DNA of 36,741 bases from Psychrobacter faecalis (lineage in GTDB: Bacteria; Pseudomonadota; Gammaproteobacteria; Pseudomonadales; Moraxellaceae), in contig NZ_JABAST010000030.1 of the NCBI RefSeq assembly GCF_016107575.1, positions 1-36,741 on the forward strand. The letters are read 5' to 3'. The notes below the pieces were generated by a model. The model ran no database searches, was not told the DNA's origin, and saw only the letters and a list, made by a program, of their open reading frames with translations. Position numbers and translations under genes: made by a program. Below, in pieces: positions 19,132-27,804 of the stretch; position 1 is the stretch's first letter, and each line of letters opens with the position of its first letter.

Positions 19132-20718
19132 TTAGAACTGGTTCATGGTGTTTTTGCCACCACCAGCTTTAAGGGCGTTTTCACCTGAGAAGATTTCTTT
19201 GTGATCATCGCCAAGGTCAGAACCCGCCATTGCTTGGTGTTTAACACAAGCGATGCCTTCACGGATTTCTTTACGTTGGACGCCAGCTGCATAAGCAAGC
19301 ATACCTTCTTCACCGAAGTAGCCTTTAGCAAGTTCATGAACGCTAAGTGCAGTTGTGTGGTAAGTCGGTAGCGTGATTAGGTGATGGAAGACACCCGCTT
19401 CGCGTGATGCGTCACGTTGGAAGTTCTTCGCAGCGATGTCAGCAGCTTCATCAAGCTCAGTACCGTCGTAATCAGCACTCATCAAGTTGTCTTTGTTGTA
19501 GCTTGATACGTCTTTGCCTTCTTCTTCCCACTGAGCGATAACTTGCTTACGGAAGTTTAGCGTCCAGTTGAACGATGGGCTGTTGTTGTATACAAGCTTC
19601 GCTTTTGGCTGCTCTTCTTTAATACGGTCAACCATCATTTTGATGTGTTCTACGTCTGGAGTAGGTGTTTCGATCCATAGTAGATCAGCACCGTTTTCTA
19701 GAGCGGTTACACAGTCAAGTACGACGCGGTCGATGTTGGTTTCTTCGCGGAACTGATATAGACCGTTAGCTAGACGCTTAGGACGAACCAATTTGCCGTT
19801 GTGCTTAAGAAGGCTGTCATTTTCTTTTGCTTCTTCGATGGTTACTTCTTCCATTTCTAGGAAGTCGATATATTGAGAAGCAAGGTCGCCTGGCTCATTT
19901 GATACTGGGATTTTTTGCGTGAGTGATGCGCCCTCACTATCAGTACGAGCAACGATAACACCGTCTTCAACGCCCAATTCTAGGAATGCATAACGAATCG
20001 CATTGATTTTTGCGATGTAGTCTTCATGCGGTACGGTTACTTTACCCGCTTGGTGACCACACTGTTTTGCGTCAGATACTTGGTTTTCAACTTGGATAGC
20101 ACAAGCACCCGCTTCGATCATTTGCTTAGTTAGCAAGTAAGTCGCTTCTTCGTTACCGAAACCTGCATCGATATCAGCAATGATTGGCACAACATGCGAA
20201 TCGAAGTTTTCGATTTTTTCTAGGATAGCTGAAGTGTCTTGACCCGCTTCTTCTGCAGCGTTTAGCTCACGGAAGTAGTCGTTTAGTACTTTAGCATCAG
20301 CTTGACGTAAGAAGGTGTAGATTTCTTCGATTAGTTTAGGCACAGACGTTTTTTCGTGCATAGATTGGTCAGGTAGTGGACCAAACTCAGAACGCAGGGC
20401 AGCAACCATCCAACCTGATAGGTAGATGTACGTTTTAGCGGTAGTACCAAAGTATTTTTTCTTAGCATACATGGTTTGCTGAGCAACAAAACCATGCCAT
20501 GCACCTAGAGATTGCGTGTACTGAGACGTATCATTGTCATAATCTTCCATGTCTTGACGCATGATTTTTGCAGTATACTTGGCGATATCTAAACCAGTTT
20601 TGAAACGGTTTTGCATCATCATACGTGCGGCATCAGTCTCGCTGATATTCTGCCAGTTACCGTGCTTTTGCTTTAGTTCACGTACTAGATCAATCGCTGA
20701 TTTATATGCAGTTGACAT
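19132..20718 (-). CDS. aceA: isocitrate lyase (large, 528-residue type)
   Basis: Splits isocitrate into glyoxylate and succinate, the first step of the glyoxylate shunt, allowing growth on acetate and fatty acids. It belongs to the longer class (about 530 residues, as in Acinetobacter and Pseudomonas) rather than the 434-residue E. coli form. The active-site motif KQCGHQ carries Cys220. VPIIADIDAGFGN, HEDYIAKINAIRYAF, VARTDSEGA, WIETPTPD and YNNSPSFNW are also as expected. AAGGAG lies 8 nt before the start. Malate synthase is not in the window. It diverges from a LysR gene across a long spacer. Confidence 0.97.
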   Translation of the reverse strand: MSTAYKSAIDLVRELKQKHGNWQNISETDAARMMMQNRFKTGLDIAKYTAKIMRQDMEDYDNDTSQYTQSLGAWHGFVAQQTMYAKKKYFGTTAKTYIYLSGWMVAALRSEFGPLPDQSMHEKTSVPKLIEEIYTFLRQADAKVLNDYFRELNAAEEAGQDTSAILEKIENFDSHVVPIIADIDAGFGNEEATYLLTKQMIEAGACAIQVENQVSDAKQCGHQAGKVTVPHEDYIAKINAIRYAFLELGVEDGVIVARTDSEGASLTQKIPVSNEPGDLASQYIDFLEMEEVTIEEAKENDSLLKHNGKLVRPKRLANGLYQFREETNIDRVVLDCVTALENGADLLWIETPTPDVEHIKMMVDRIKEEQPKAKLVYNNSPSFNWTLNFRKQVIAQWEEEGKDVSSYNKDNLMSADYDGTELDEAADIAAKNFQRDASREAGVFHHLITLPTYHTTALSVHELAKGYFGEEGMLAYAAGVQRKEIREGIACVKHQAMAGSDLGDDHKEIFSGENALKAGGGKNTMNQF

Positions 20719-21464
20719 CTATAGTCTCCTTGGTGGGGTGGGGATTAAAGGGGATGTAAATTACTTAAGTAAAAATATGCAGATAAGTGTTGCCGATAAA
20801 ATAATGATTCTTGGATAGAACTACACTGGCAAAAGTAAAGTTTGGGATATAAACCTTTTGCCTGAGCAATCTTTACTAAACTATAAGAAAATGATTATAA
20901 AAGCAAATAAAACCTGTCTTATTGGTCAGCTTTTATTTTTTATATTTAATTGATGCTGTTTTAGTTAAGATGTGCTTGCCAGTTAAACCACTTATTACCC
21001 TAAAGCGTACATAGCATCAATTCAACCTTAAAAACTGCCGCGAGCAAAACGCCAAATTTATAAAAAAACGGCTTGCATAATAGGGCTTACGTAATAAGTT
21101 TTCTGTCCATTTTTTAGTATAAAAATGCGATAAAATAGCAGGCATCATTGATTCGTTAAAAGCCGTGCTGATGGCATAAGATTTGAAAATGACTTATCAG
21201 CGCTTGCTAAGCACTATAGCTAGGTTACCCTGATTTATCTAGTTTATGATTATTATCTTGGGTATTTCATTTGGTTATAGTATAGATATAACAATGGCTT
21301 GAGCAGGGTAAACTGGGGTATAATAAGCGTATATTAAAATTATTTAGATAGAAAAACGCTTGATTTAAGCAGTCGCAAAACAATTTTGTAAAATAATAGA
21401 ATGGAAGATGCCGCGCTTTTTTAAGCTTGTGGTGGCATTTATTCTACGGTAAAGAGAAATAGAT
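20719..21464. other. 746-bp divergent spacer between aceA and the lysR gene
   Basis: The longest non-coding stretch in the window. Left part: a minus-strand -10-like TATAAT (20894-20899) with AAGACA at 20915-20920 (15-bp spacer) as a weak aceA promoter, and an AGTAAAG (20834-20840) / CTTTACT (20871-20877) dyad in the presumed leader. Right part: the lysR signals listed separately. The middle, about 20940-21260, shows AT-rich sequence with no credible ORF. Confidence 0.45.
21274..21324 (+). promoter_or_regulatory. candidate lysR promoter and LysR-type dyad
   Basis: A perfect TATAAT (21319-21324) with a weak -35 (TTGAGC, 21299-21304, only 14 bp away). Just upstream, GTTATA (21274-21279) and TATAAC (21287-21292) form a dyad containing the T-N11-A layout typical of LysR-family sites, consistent with autoregulation. 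Confidence 0.35.
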
Positions 21465-22454
21465 ATGAATTTGCAGCGGGTTGATTTGAATTTGTTGGTA
21501 CATTTAGATGTACTACTGCGTGAAAAAAATGTCACACGTGCAGCTGAGCAGCTCGGCATTACCCAGCCGGCGATGAGTAATATTTTGCGGCGCCTACGTA
21601 AGTTGTTTAATGACCCGTTATTGGTGCGCTCATCGGAAGGTATGACGCCGACCGAGCGCGCGCTTGAGCTGCAGCCACGTATTCGTGAGATATTAGCAGA
21701 TTTGACGCAAGTGCTTGAGCCGCGTACTGAGTTTCGTCCTTATAGTACCTCGCGGGTTTTTCGTATCATGACCTCAGATTATGCTGAGGCGACTTTGGTG
21801 CCAAAACTGGTCAAAGCGCTACGTTCTGAAGCGCCAAATGTGATTTTGGATTTCTTGACGCCATCTGACGTATCTTATCGCGATATGGAGCAAGGGCGCG
21901 TAGATTTAGCGATTAACCGTTTTAATGAGATTCCGCAAAGTTTCCACCAAGTATTGGTTTGGCGCGATACATTTAGCTGTTTGTTATCCGCTGAAGGGCC
22001 GTATGCCAATCGTTTTAACTTAAAAAACTATCTAAAAGCGCAGCATGTTTGGGTGTCCAAAACAGGTATGGGCGTTGGCTTTGGGGTTAATCCAGAAAAA
22101 TCGGGCGGGCTTGGTTCTATCGATCAGGCATTGCAACGTCTAGGACAAAAGCGTCAAATCAGCGTCTTTACCCGTCACTATCAAATGCCAGCGATGCTTG
22201 CCGCCAATAAAGACTTGATTGCGACTTTGCCGACGCGGGTGGCGAGAATGCAGGCCAATAATGACAGCATCATTATGGAAGAGCCACCGTTCTTTATTCC
22301 TGAGTTTGAGCTGACGATGGCGTGGTCACCACTGTTACAGCATCACCCAGCGCATCGTTGGTTACGTCAACTAATTATGCATGTAGCACGGCAAGTAGTC
22401 GCCGAAGAAGAGAATCCGCCGCCAGAAATTCCCGTTATTAACCATTTGTTTTAG
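21465..22454 (+). CDS. LysR-family transcriptional regulator
   Basis: A 329-residue DNA-binding regulator. The winged helix-turn-helix is at about residues 5-65 (LNLLVHLDVLLREKNVTRAAEQLG then ITQPAMSNILRRLRKLFNDPLLVR, the standard LysR signature). It is followed by a type 2 periplasmic-binding-like effector domain (about 90-305; RVFRIMTSDYAEATLVPKLV, GRVDLAINRF, LIATLPTRVA). It diverges from aceA and lies upstream of the aldehyde dehydrogenase on the same strand, so either could be its target. The effector is unknown. Its terminator separates it from the dehydrogenase. Confidence 0.92.
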   Translation: MNLQRVDLNLLVHLDVLLREKNVTRAAEQLGITQPAMSNILRRLRKLFNDPLLVRSSEGMTPTERALELQPRIREILADLTQVLEPRTEFRPYSTSRVFRIMTSDYAEATLVPKLVKALRSEAPNVILDFLTPSDVSYRDMEQGRVDLAINRFNEIPQSFHQVLVWRDTFSCLLSAEGPYANRFNLKNYLKAQHVWVSKTGMGVGFGVNPEKSGGLGSIDQALQRLGQKRQISVFTRHYQMPAMLAANKDLIATLPTRVARMQANNDSIIMEEPPFFIPEFELTMAWSPLLQHHPAHRWLRQLIMHVARQVVAEEENPPPEIPVINHLF

Positions 22455-22464
22455 CAAAACTTTT

Positions 22465-22500
22465 AAAAAACCAGCACATGTATCATGGGCTGGTTTTTTT
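22465..22500 (+). terminator. terminator after the lysR gene
   Basis: AAAAAACCAGC-a-CATG pairs with CATG-g-GCTGGTTTTTT around a TAT loop, followed by T7. It begins 11 bp after the stop. Confidence 0.9.
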
Positions 22501-22826
22501 ATTGCCTCCATTTTTATATTAAGGTTTTTAAATTAAGAAGCTCTTTGAATCAAAAGGTTCTTTAAATTTAATTTCTTAAAATAAAGTCAGTTTTTATAAT
22601 GGCGTCACACTATTAACATCTTACGCACACTTCTTCATAACTTGTAAAACTACCGCTGGTGCATTTTGTTATGCTAAATGGACATTAAGAAAAAAGAAAA
22701 CTAAAGCGAGCATTGTTAAGTAATTCGATAATATCGGCACACTTAACGATAGAGTATTTCTTAGTCAGCATGGCTCGTTTAATAAGTATCCATTACATAA
22801 TAAGCAAATAAATAAGGACAATTATC
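22501..22826. other. spacer before the dehydrogenase gene
   Basis: An AT-rich stretch. AAGAAGCTCTTTG (22535-22547) and CAAAAGGTTCTT (22551-22562) can form an imperfect 12-bp hairpin. No clear promoter pair was recognised and no ORF is credible. AAGGACAA just before the start provides the ribosome-binding site. Confidence 0.45.
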
Positions 22827-24215
22827 ATGGCAGATATTACCACTGTAAACCCAGCAACGGGCAAAGACATTAAAAATTACACTTATATGAGCGATGATGA
22901 AGTGAACAAAATCATCGATGCCTCGCACGCAGCGTTTTCAAAATGGCGTTTGGTTAGTGCCGATGAGCGCGCCAAAGTCATTAACTCGATTGGCGAGACG
23001 CTAATGAAGTATAAGGACGAGCTTGCGAAGCTAATGACTGAAGAGCGTGGTAAGACCTTAGAGGCAAGCTTAGCTGAAGTAGATTTATGTAAAGCGATTT
23101 GTGATTTTACCGCGGGTGAAGGCGTTGCTGCTTTAGCTGACGATGAACGCGATATCGAAGGCATTAAAAAAGGCCTAATCAGCTATGACCCTATCGGTAT
23201 TATTTATGGTATCCAGCCGTGGAACTTCCCAGCTTACCAAGTATTCCGCTATACCATTGCTAACTTGATGGCCGGTAACAGTATCCTGCTTAAGCACGCA
23301 TCCAACGTGACTGGCTCAGGTCAATTGATTGAAAAAATCATGCAAGAATCTGACTTACCAGAAGGCTTATTCCGTGCCTTGATTATCGATCATGATCAAT
23401 CTGAAAAAGTGATCGAGCACGAAAAAGTACGCGGTGTTACCTTAACTGGTAGTGATGTCGCTGGCCGAGTAGTGGCGCAGCAAGCCGCAAAAGTACTGAA
23501 AAAGACGGTTATGGAACTTGGCTCGAATGATGCATTTATTGTGTTAGAGGATGCCGACTTAGATCTAGCAGCAGCAACTTGCGCCCATGCACGTTTATAT
23601 AATAATGGCGAAACCTGTATTGCCGCCAAACGTTTTGTCGTCGTCGATAGCGTGTATGATAAATTCCGAGATTTGGTGATCGAAAAATTCAACAGCTATA
23701 AAGTTGGCGATCCAATGGAAAAGTCGACGGACGTAGGCCCGATGTCGAGTAGCAAACAACGCGATACTTTGCACAAGCAAGTACAAGAAAGTGTCAGTAA
23801 AGGCGCGACCATTACGATCGGCGGCGAAGTACCTGATAAGCCAGGCGCATTTTACCCACCAACGATTTTGGAAAACATCAAACCAGATCAACCAGCTTAT
23901 AAAGATGAATTATTTGGTCCTGTTGCCGCGCTTATTCGTGCCAAAGACCAAGACGATGCTTTCCGTATTGCCAATGATAGTCGCTATGGTCTCGGCGGTG
24001 CTATCTTCTCAAAAGATGAAGAGAAAGCGATTCATTTAGCCCAGCAGCATTTCGATACGGGGATGGTTTATATCAATGGCTATAATTTGGTCAATCCAGG
24101 TCTGCCATTTGGTGGCGTGAAGGATTCAGGCTATGGCCGTGAACATGGTGGCTTTGGTATTAAAGAGTTTGTAAATATTAAAGCAGTACATGTCGTTAAT
24201 AAAAAACCAGCTTAA
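22827..24215 (+). CDS. NAD(P)-dependent aldehyde dehydrogenase, succinate-semialdehyde type (Sad/YneI-like)
   Basis: Oxidises an aldehyde, probably succinate semialdehyde, to the acid. The 462 residues follow E. coli Sad (YneI) throughout: INPATGK-like start, PWNFPAYQVFR (Asn133), LLKHASNVTGS, the general base Glu230 in VMELGSNDAF, the nucleophile Cys264 in GETCIAAKRF, FGPVAA, and PFGGVKDSGYGRE near the end. The usual ELGG is ELGS here. It sits after a LysR regulator but behind a terminator, so it has its own promoter. The exact substrate cannot be read from sequence; no GABA aminotransferase is nearby. Confidence 0.92.
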   Translation: MADITTVNPATGKDIKNYTYMSDDEVNKIIDASHAAFSKWRLVSADERAKVINSIGETLMKYKDELAKLMTEERGKTLEASLAEVDLCKAICDFTAGEGVAALADDERDIEGIKKGLISYDPIGIIYGIQPWNFPAYQVFRYTIANLMAGNSILLKHASNVTGSGQLIEKIMQESDLPEGLFRALIIDHDQSEKVIEHEKVRGVTLTGSDVAGRVVAQQAAKVLKKTVMELGSNDAFIVLEDADLDLAAATCAHARLYNNGETCIAAKRFVVVDSVYDKFRDLVIEKFNSYKVGDPMEKSTDVGPMSSSKQRDTLHKQVQESVSKGATITIGGEVPDKPGAFYPPTILENIKPDQPAYKDELFGPVAALIRAKDQDDAFRIANDSRYGLGGAIFSKDEEKAIHLAQQHFDTGMVYINGYNLVNPGLPFGGVKDSGYGREHGGFGIKEFVNIKAVHVVNKKPA

Positions 24216-24249
24216 TGATTGAACTGCTTTAGATTTATCATTTGAAATG

Positions 24250-24279
24250 CCTCGTTATTAGGTAACGAGGTGTTTTTTT
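24250..24279 (+). terminator. terminator of the aldehyde dehydrogenase gene
   Basis: A perfect 8-bp stem CCTCGTTA (24250-24257) / TAACGAGG (24263-24270), followed after TG by T7. Confidence 0.9.
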
Positions 24280-24306
24280 GCTATATATTATCTTTGAATT
24301 AAGCAT

Positions 24307-24340
24307 AAAAAAGCAGAACCCGTTATGGATTCTGCTTTTT
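24307..24340 (-). terminator. terminator of purN (bidirectional)
   Basis: AAAAAGCAGAA (24308-24318) pairs with TTCTGCTTTTT (24330-24340), 11 bp. The left A-run is the U-tract for purM-purN on the minus strand, 17 bp past the purN stop. Confidence 0.9.
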
Positions 24341-24356
24341 AGTTTATTAAAAAAGC

Positions 24357-25058
24357 TTAATAATCTAACCATAGCTTTAACGGTAAAGCCGGTAGATAAG
24401 ATGATTTAGTATCCTCAGGCGGATGATCTAAGTCAATAATGCCCTTAGCAATCAGTAATAGGGTCCACGGTAAGAGTTGATGCTCCGCTTTTTGTACGCG
24501 TGCTTGCAGGCTATCCGCAGTGTCTTTGTAATTGACTTCAAGCAGCGCTTGGGTCAAAACAGCGCCGGCATCAAGCTCGGCGGTGACCACATGAATACTA
24601 CAGCCATGATGGCGTTCACCCGCTTGTATCGCGCGCTGATGGGTATCTAGGCCCTTATAAGCAGGCAGCAGAGCAGGGTGCAGGTTAATCATTGGCGCAG
24701 GCGCATTATCGATAAATGAGGCGCTTAACACGCGCATAAATCCTGCAAGCACAATCACATCAGGCTGCCAAGTGGTTAATTGAGCATTAGCATGGGTTTC
24801 AAAGGTTTTGATACCCATGCGTTTGCCGCTAGCAACGTGAGATAAGACGGCGACTGGAATAGCAGCGTCATTGGCACGTGTAATGGCATAAGCATCTTCA
24901 CGGTTGCTAATGACGCCAATAATTTCAATCGGTAGCGCGCCAGCTTGCGTGGCATTGATCAACACTTGCAGGTTGCTACCGCTACCCGATACCAAAACAG
25001 CGACGCGTAACGGCTTAGCGGGTTGCTTTGCCATGCTTTTTAAATTGTCGTCTGGCAT
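24357..25058 (-). CDS. purN: phosphoribosylglycinamide formyltransferase
   Basis: Transfers the formyl group from 10-formyl-tetrahydrofolate to GAR, the third step of purine synthesis. The 233-residue product has VLVSGSGSNLQ near residue 21, ISNREDAYA, VLAGFMRVLS, NLHPALLPAYKG with the catalytic Asn and His, GCSIHVV and ELDAGAVLTQ with the catalytic Asp. The ATG overlaps the purM stop (TAATG), so the two are translationally coupled; an inner ATG at codon 9 is possible. The N-terminal extension and the C-terminal tail make it slightly longer than the E. coli enzyme (212 residues). Confidence 0.96.
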   Translation of the reverse strand: MPDDNLKSMAKQPAKPLRVAVLVSGSGSNLQVLINATQAGALPIEIIGVISNREDAYAITRANDAAIPVAVLSHVASGKRMGIKTFETHANAQLTTWQPDVIVLAGFMRVLSASFIDNAPAPMINLHPALLPAYKGLDTHQRAIQAGERHHGCSIHVVTAELDAGAVLTQALLEVNYKDTADSLQARVQKAEHQLLPWTLLLIAKGIIDLDHPPEDTKSSYLPALPLKLWLDY

Positions 25059-26107
25059 TAACGGTACACCACGGCGTCCGCTTCACGGCTAACCATTTCA
25101 CCCAATTTCCAAGCTTTTTCGCCCGCCTCATTTAAGGTTTTAATAGCCGTCTCAGCTTTGTCTTTAGGTACAACGATGACAAAACCGACGCCGCAGTTAA
25201 AGGTGCGGTACATCTCGCTTTGCTCGATATTGCCTTGGGTTTGTAGCCACGTGAATAGCTCTGAGAACTGCCAGCTGCTCGTATCAATACTAGCGGCTAA
25301 ATTATCTGGTAGTACACGTGGCAGATTATCGGTTAAGCCGCCACCAGTGATATGCGACATCGCATGTAAGGCTGAGCTACCAAGGCTATCTTGCAAGGCT
25401 TTAATGGCTTTAACATAAATACGTGTCGGCGCCATCAGTGCATCCTGAATAGGCTGACCATCTAATTGCTCATCGCTTGTCGTGACATCAACGCCGCTGA
25501 CTTCGATGACTTTACGTACCAATGAGTAGCCATTAGAATGCGCGCCGCTTGAAGCAATGGCAATCAATACATCGCCCTCGCCGACGTTTTCACCAGTGAT
25601 AACTTCCGCTTCTTCGACTACGCCGACGCAGAAACCTGCTAGGTCATAATCGTCGTCTTGATACATGCCCGGCATCTCAGCGGTTTCGCCGCCGATAAGC
25701 GCGCAATTTGATAATTTACAGCCTTCGCCGATCCCCGTGACAACAGTTGCCGCGACATCGACATCAAGCTTGCCCGTTGCATAATAATCTAGGAAAAATA
25801 ACGGCTCAGCACCGCAAACCAATAAATCATTGACGCACATAGCGACCAAGTCGATACCGATGGTGTCATGACGGTTTAATTGTAATGCCAATTTGAGCTT
25901 GGTACCGACACCGTCAGTGCCCGAAACCAACAACGGTGAAGTATAACCAGTCGGAATACGACAAAGCGCCCCAAAACCGCCAAGTCCGCCCACAACCTCA
26001 GGGCGAGAGGTGGCTTTTGCCACTGATTTAATACGTTGCACCAACGCATCGCCGGCGTCAATATCAACGCCAGCATCTTTGTAGCTTAAAGAAGGCTTGT
26101 TACTCAT
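25058..26107 (-). CDS. purM: phosphoribosylformylglycinamidine cyclo-ligase (AIR synthetase)
   Basis: Closes the imidazole ring of the purine precursor using ATP, the fifth step. The product starts [96 protein letters not shown] and [11 protein letters not shown] are all present as in the PurM family, about 349 residues. ATG 26107 is preferred because GTGAG lies 6 nt upstream; the ATG at 26113 would place that GAG directly against the start. It is followed by purN with a one-base overlap and diverges from perM. Confidence 0.97.
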   Translation of the reverse strand: MSNKPSLSYKDAGVDIDAGDALVQRIKSVAKATSRPEVVGGLGGFGALCRIPTGYTSPLLVSGTDGVGTKLKLALQLNRHDTIGIDLVAMCVNDLLVCGAEPLFFLDYYATGKLDVDVAATVVTGIGEGCKLSNCALIGGETAEMPGMYQDDDYDLAGFCVGVVEEAEVITGENVGEGDVLIAIASSGAHSNGYSLVRKVIEVSGVDVTTSDEQLDGQPIQDALMAPTRIYVKAIKALQDSLGSSALHAMSHITGGGLTDNLPRVLPDNLAASIDTSSWQFSELFTWLQTQGNIEQSEMYRTFNCGVGFVIVVPKDKAETAIKTLNEAGEKAWKLGEMVSREADAVVYR

Positions 26108-26113
26108 GGTCAT

Positions 26114-26480
26114 CTCACAAATTTATAAGGAATGAAAGTCTGTCAGTAGAAAAGCGGATCGGTCGTGTTAATTTTGCAGATAGTGCGCGCATTATACCCA
26201 AAAATGACCCTTAGCCGCAAAGCAACTTGCCAATATTTGGCGGATATTTGCAGAAGAGAGCTAATAAAGCTGTCTTAGGTGCAATAAAAAATTAAGAAAC
26301 AAAAAATGACTGATTTTTTGTTCGACTCTGCGATAATAGAACGCCAAAGTCGTTGGCAAAACCTACGACGATGACGCTGCTAATGACCATGACAAATATA
26401 AAGCCGCTGAAGACATATTTCAGTGAACAAACCATTAGATGCCAGAATTTTACATAGACTTAATCGTAGGGTTACCCTTA
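26114..26480. promoter_or_regulatory. divergent purM / perM promoter region
   Basis: For purM, a perfect minus-strand TATAAT lies at 26191-26196, with transcription from about 26184 and a leader of about 75 nt. Its -35 is poor and I do not see a clear PurR box. For perM, a GATAAT at 26332-26337 is the only -10-like box. The rest of the region shows nothing definite. Confidence 0.5.
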
Positions 26481-27587
26481 ATGATAAACCAACCAATAGA
26501 TCCCTTTTTTCGGCGCTTATTTATCGTCGTTGCGATTGTTATAGCGGTATTCTTATTGTATTTGATGATGCCGGTTATCGTGCCGTTTGTCGTGGCTTTT
26601 GTACTGGCTTATTTATTTAATCCACTGGTTAAGCGTTTATCAAAATATATCAAGCGTTGTATAGCCATTATCATCGTTTATTCGACGATTACGCTTGGCA
26701 TGGTGCTGCTGCTTTGGTGGTTAATACCGACCTTATGGCATCAACTGCAAGCGGCATGGGAATATCTACCCAAAGTATTAAATTGGTATAACCAAGTTGT
26801 ACGTGAGTGGTTTATCAATAACAGCCGTATTCGTCTGCCAGAATTAGAAAGCAAAGGTTTCTCTGATACTTTGGTTGATTATATGCAGACCAATTATAAA
26901 TTCGCTGATGCCAGCAGCATGATGAGCCAAATTTTGGTCTCTAGTATGAATTTTATTAATAATGCTGGCTTGATTGTACTGGTGCCGATTTTAACCTTTT
27001 ATTTCCTATTTAATTGGGATCAGCGTCTGCATACTTGGAAAATGGCAATTCCGGCGCCTTATTGCAAAAAGGTGGTTTCCATTGCTAAAGAATGCGATCA
27101 AGCCTTAATGGCATTTATTAAAGGTCAATTATTGGTCATGGTATTATTAGGCGTCATTTATGCTGTACAGCTCCAGCTTATTGGGCTTGAGCTTGGTTTG
27201 ATTATTGGTATGGTGGCTGGTATCGCAAGCTTCGTACCGTATTTAGGCTTTGGTATCGGCTTTATCGCCGCGATTATCGCCTCTTTATTCCAATTTGGTT
27301 TAGACTGGACTTATCTAGCCTTAGTGGTTGGCGCGTTTTTGGTCGGACAAGCGGCAGAGGGTTATATTTTACAACCGTTATTGTTGGGCGACAAAATCGG
27401 TTTATCGCCGTTATGGGTTATTTTTGCCGTATTGGCAGGGGCAAGCTTATTAGGTTTCGTCGGTATGCTGATTGCGCTACCGGTGTCCGCTGTGCTTAAT
27501 GTCTTATTCCGTCATTTATACGCCTATTATCAATCGACTGACTTTTATAAAGGCCGTAAACAATTGGCGTTATTTGAAGAAAAATAA
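26481..27587 (+). CDS. perM: AI-2E family transporter (PerM-like permease)
   Basis: A polytopic inner-membrane protein of the AI-2 exporter family, 368 residues from ATG 26481. Membrane helices include about 15-60 (FIVVAIVIAVFLLYLMMP, VPFVVAFVLAYLF), 65-95, 155-180, and a C-terminal block of three or four helices with GLELGLIIGMVAGIASFVPYLG and the family-typical GLSPLWVIFAVLAGASLLGFVG near the end. ATG 26481 has AGGGT (26468-26472) at good spacing; an ATG at 26439 lacks one. The substrate is unknown. A purM-diverging perM followed by hda is a conserved Moraxellaceae arrangement as I recall it. Confidence 0.93.
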   Translation: MINQPIDPFFRRLFIVVAIVIAVFLLYLMMPVIVPFVVAFVLAYLFNPLVKRLSKYIKRCIAIIIVYSTITLGMVLLLWWLIPTLWHQLQAAWEYLPKVLNWYNQVVREWFINNSRIRLPELESKGFSDTLVDYMQTNYKFADASSMMSQILVSSMNFINNAGLIVLVPILTFYFLFNWDQRLHTWKMAIPAPYCKKVVSIAKECDQALMAFIKGQLLVMVLLGVIYAVQLQLIGLELGLIIGMVAGIASFVPYLGFGIGFIAAIIASLFQFGLDWTYLALVVGAFLVGQAAEGYILQPLLLGDKIGLSPLWVIFAVLAGASLLGFVGMLIALPVSAVLNVLFRHLYAYYQSTDFYKGRKQLALFEEK

Positions 27588-27640
27588 ATCGCCCAGACAG
27601 TCTATGAATAATGATAGATTGGGCTTAATGGGTAAAAGAC

Positions 27641-27670
27641 TTGTCAGTCATTTTGCAAATATGTTATATA
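27641..27670 (+). promoter_or_regulatory. candidate hda promoter
   Basis: TTGTCA (27641-27646), 18 bp, TATATA (27665-27670), between perM and hda. It would give hda a leader of about 128 nt containing the inverted repeats listed next. Confidence 0.45.
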
Positions 27671-27682
27671 TAGGCGCAGTAT

Positions 27683-27739
27683 TAACGGTATTTACCGTTA
27701 TTAGGTTGGCTTTGCTAAATGTGAAAGTTAGCAAAGCCA
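27683..27739. repeat. two inverted repeats in the hda leader
   Basis: TAACGGTA (27683-27690) faces TACCGTTA (27693-27700) across two bases. Then a perfect 12-bp hairpin TGGCTTTGCTAA (27707-27718) / TTAGCAAAGCCA (27728-27739) has a 9-nt loop. No T-run follows, so it is not a standard terminator. Confidence 0.75.
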
Positions 27740-27804
27740 GTTTACAGAATATTAGTCGTTTAGCCTTTTTAGTGATTGCGCTACGCAAACCGAGTTGATG
27801 ATTC

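Noticed and set aside
20561..20818. 85-codon plus-strand frame over the start of aceA
   Set aside because: Mostly antisense to the conserved aceA N-terminus, with no ribosome-binding site and no recognisable domain.
27604..27798. 64-codon hydrophobic frame between perM and hda
   Set aside because: No Shine-Dalgarno, and its sequence is dominated by the inverted repeats; better explained as the hda leader.
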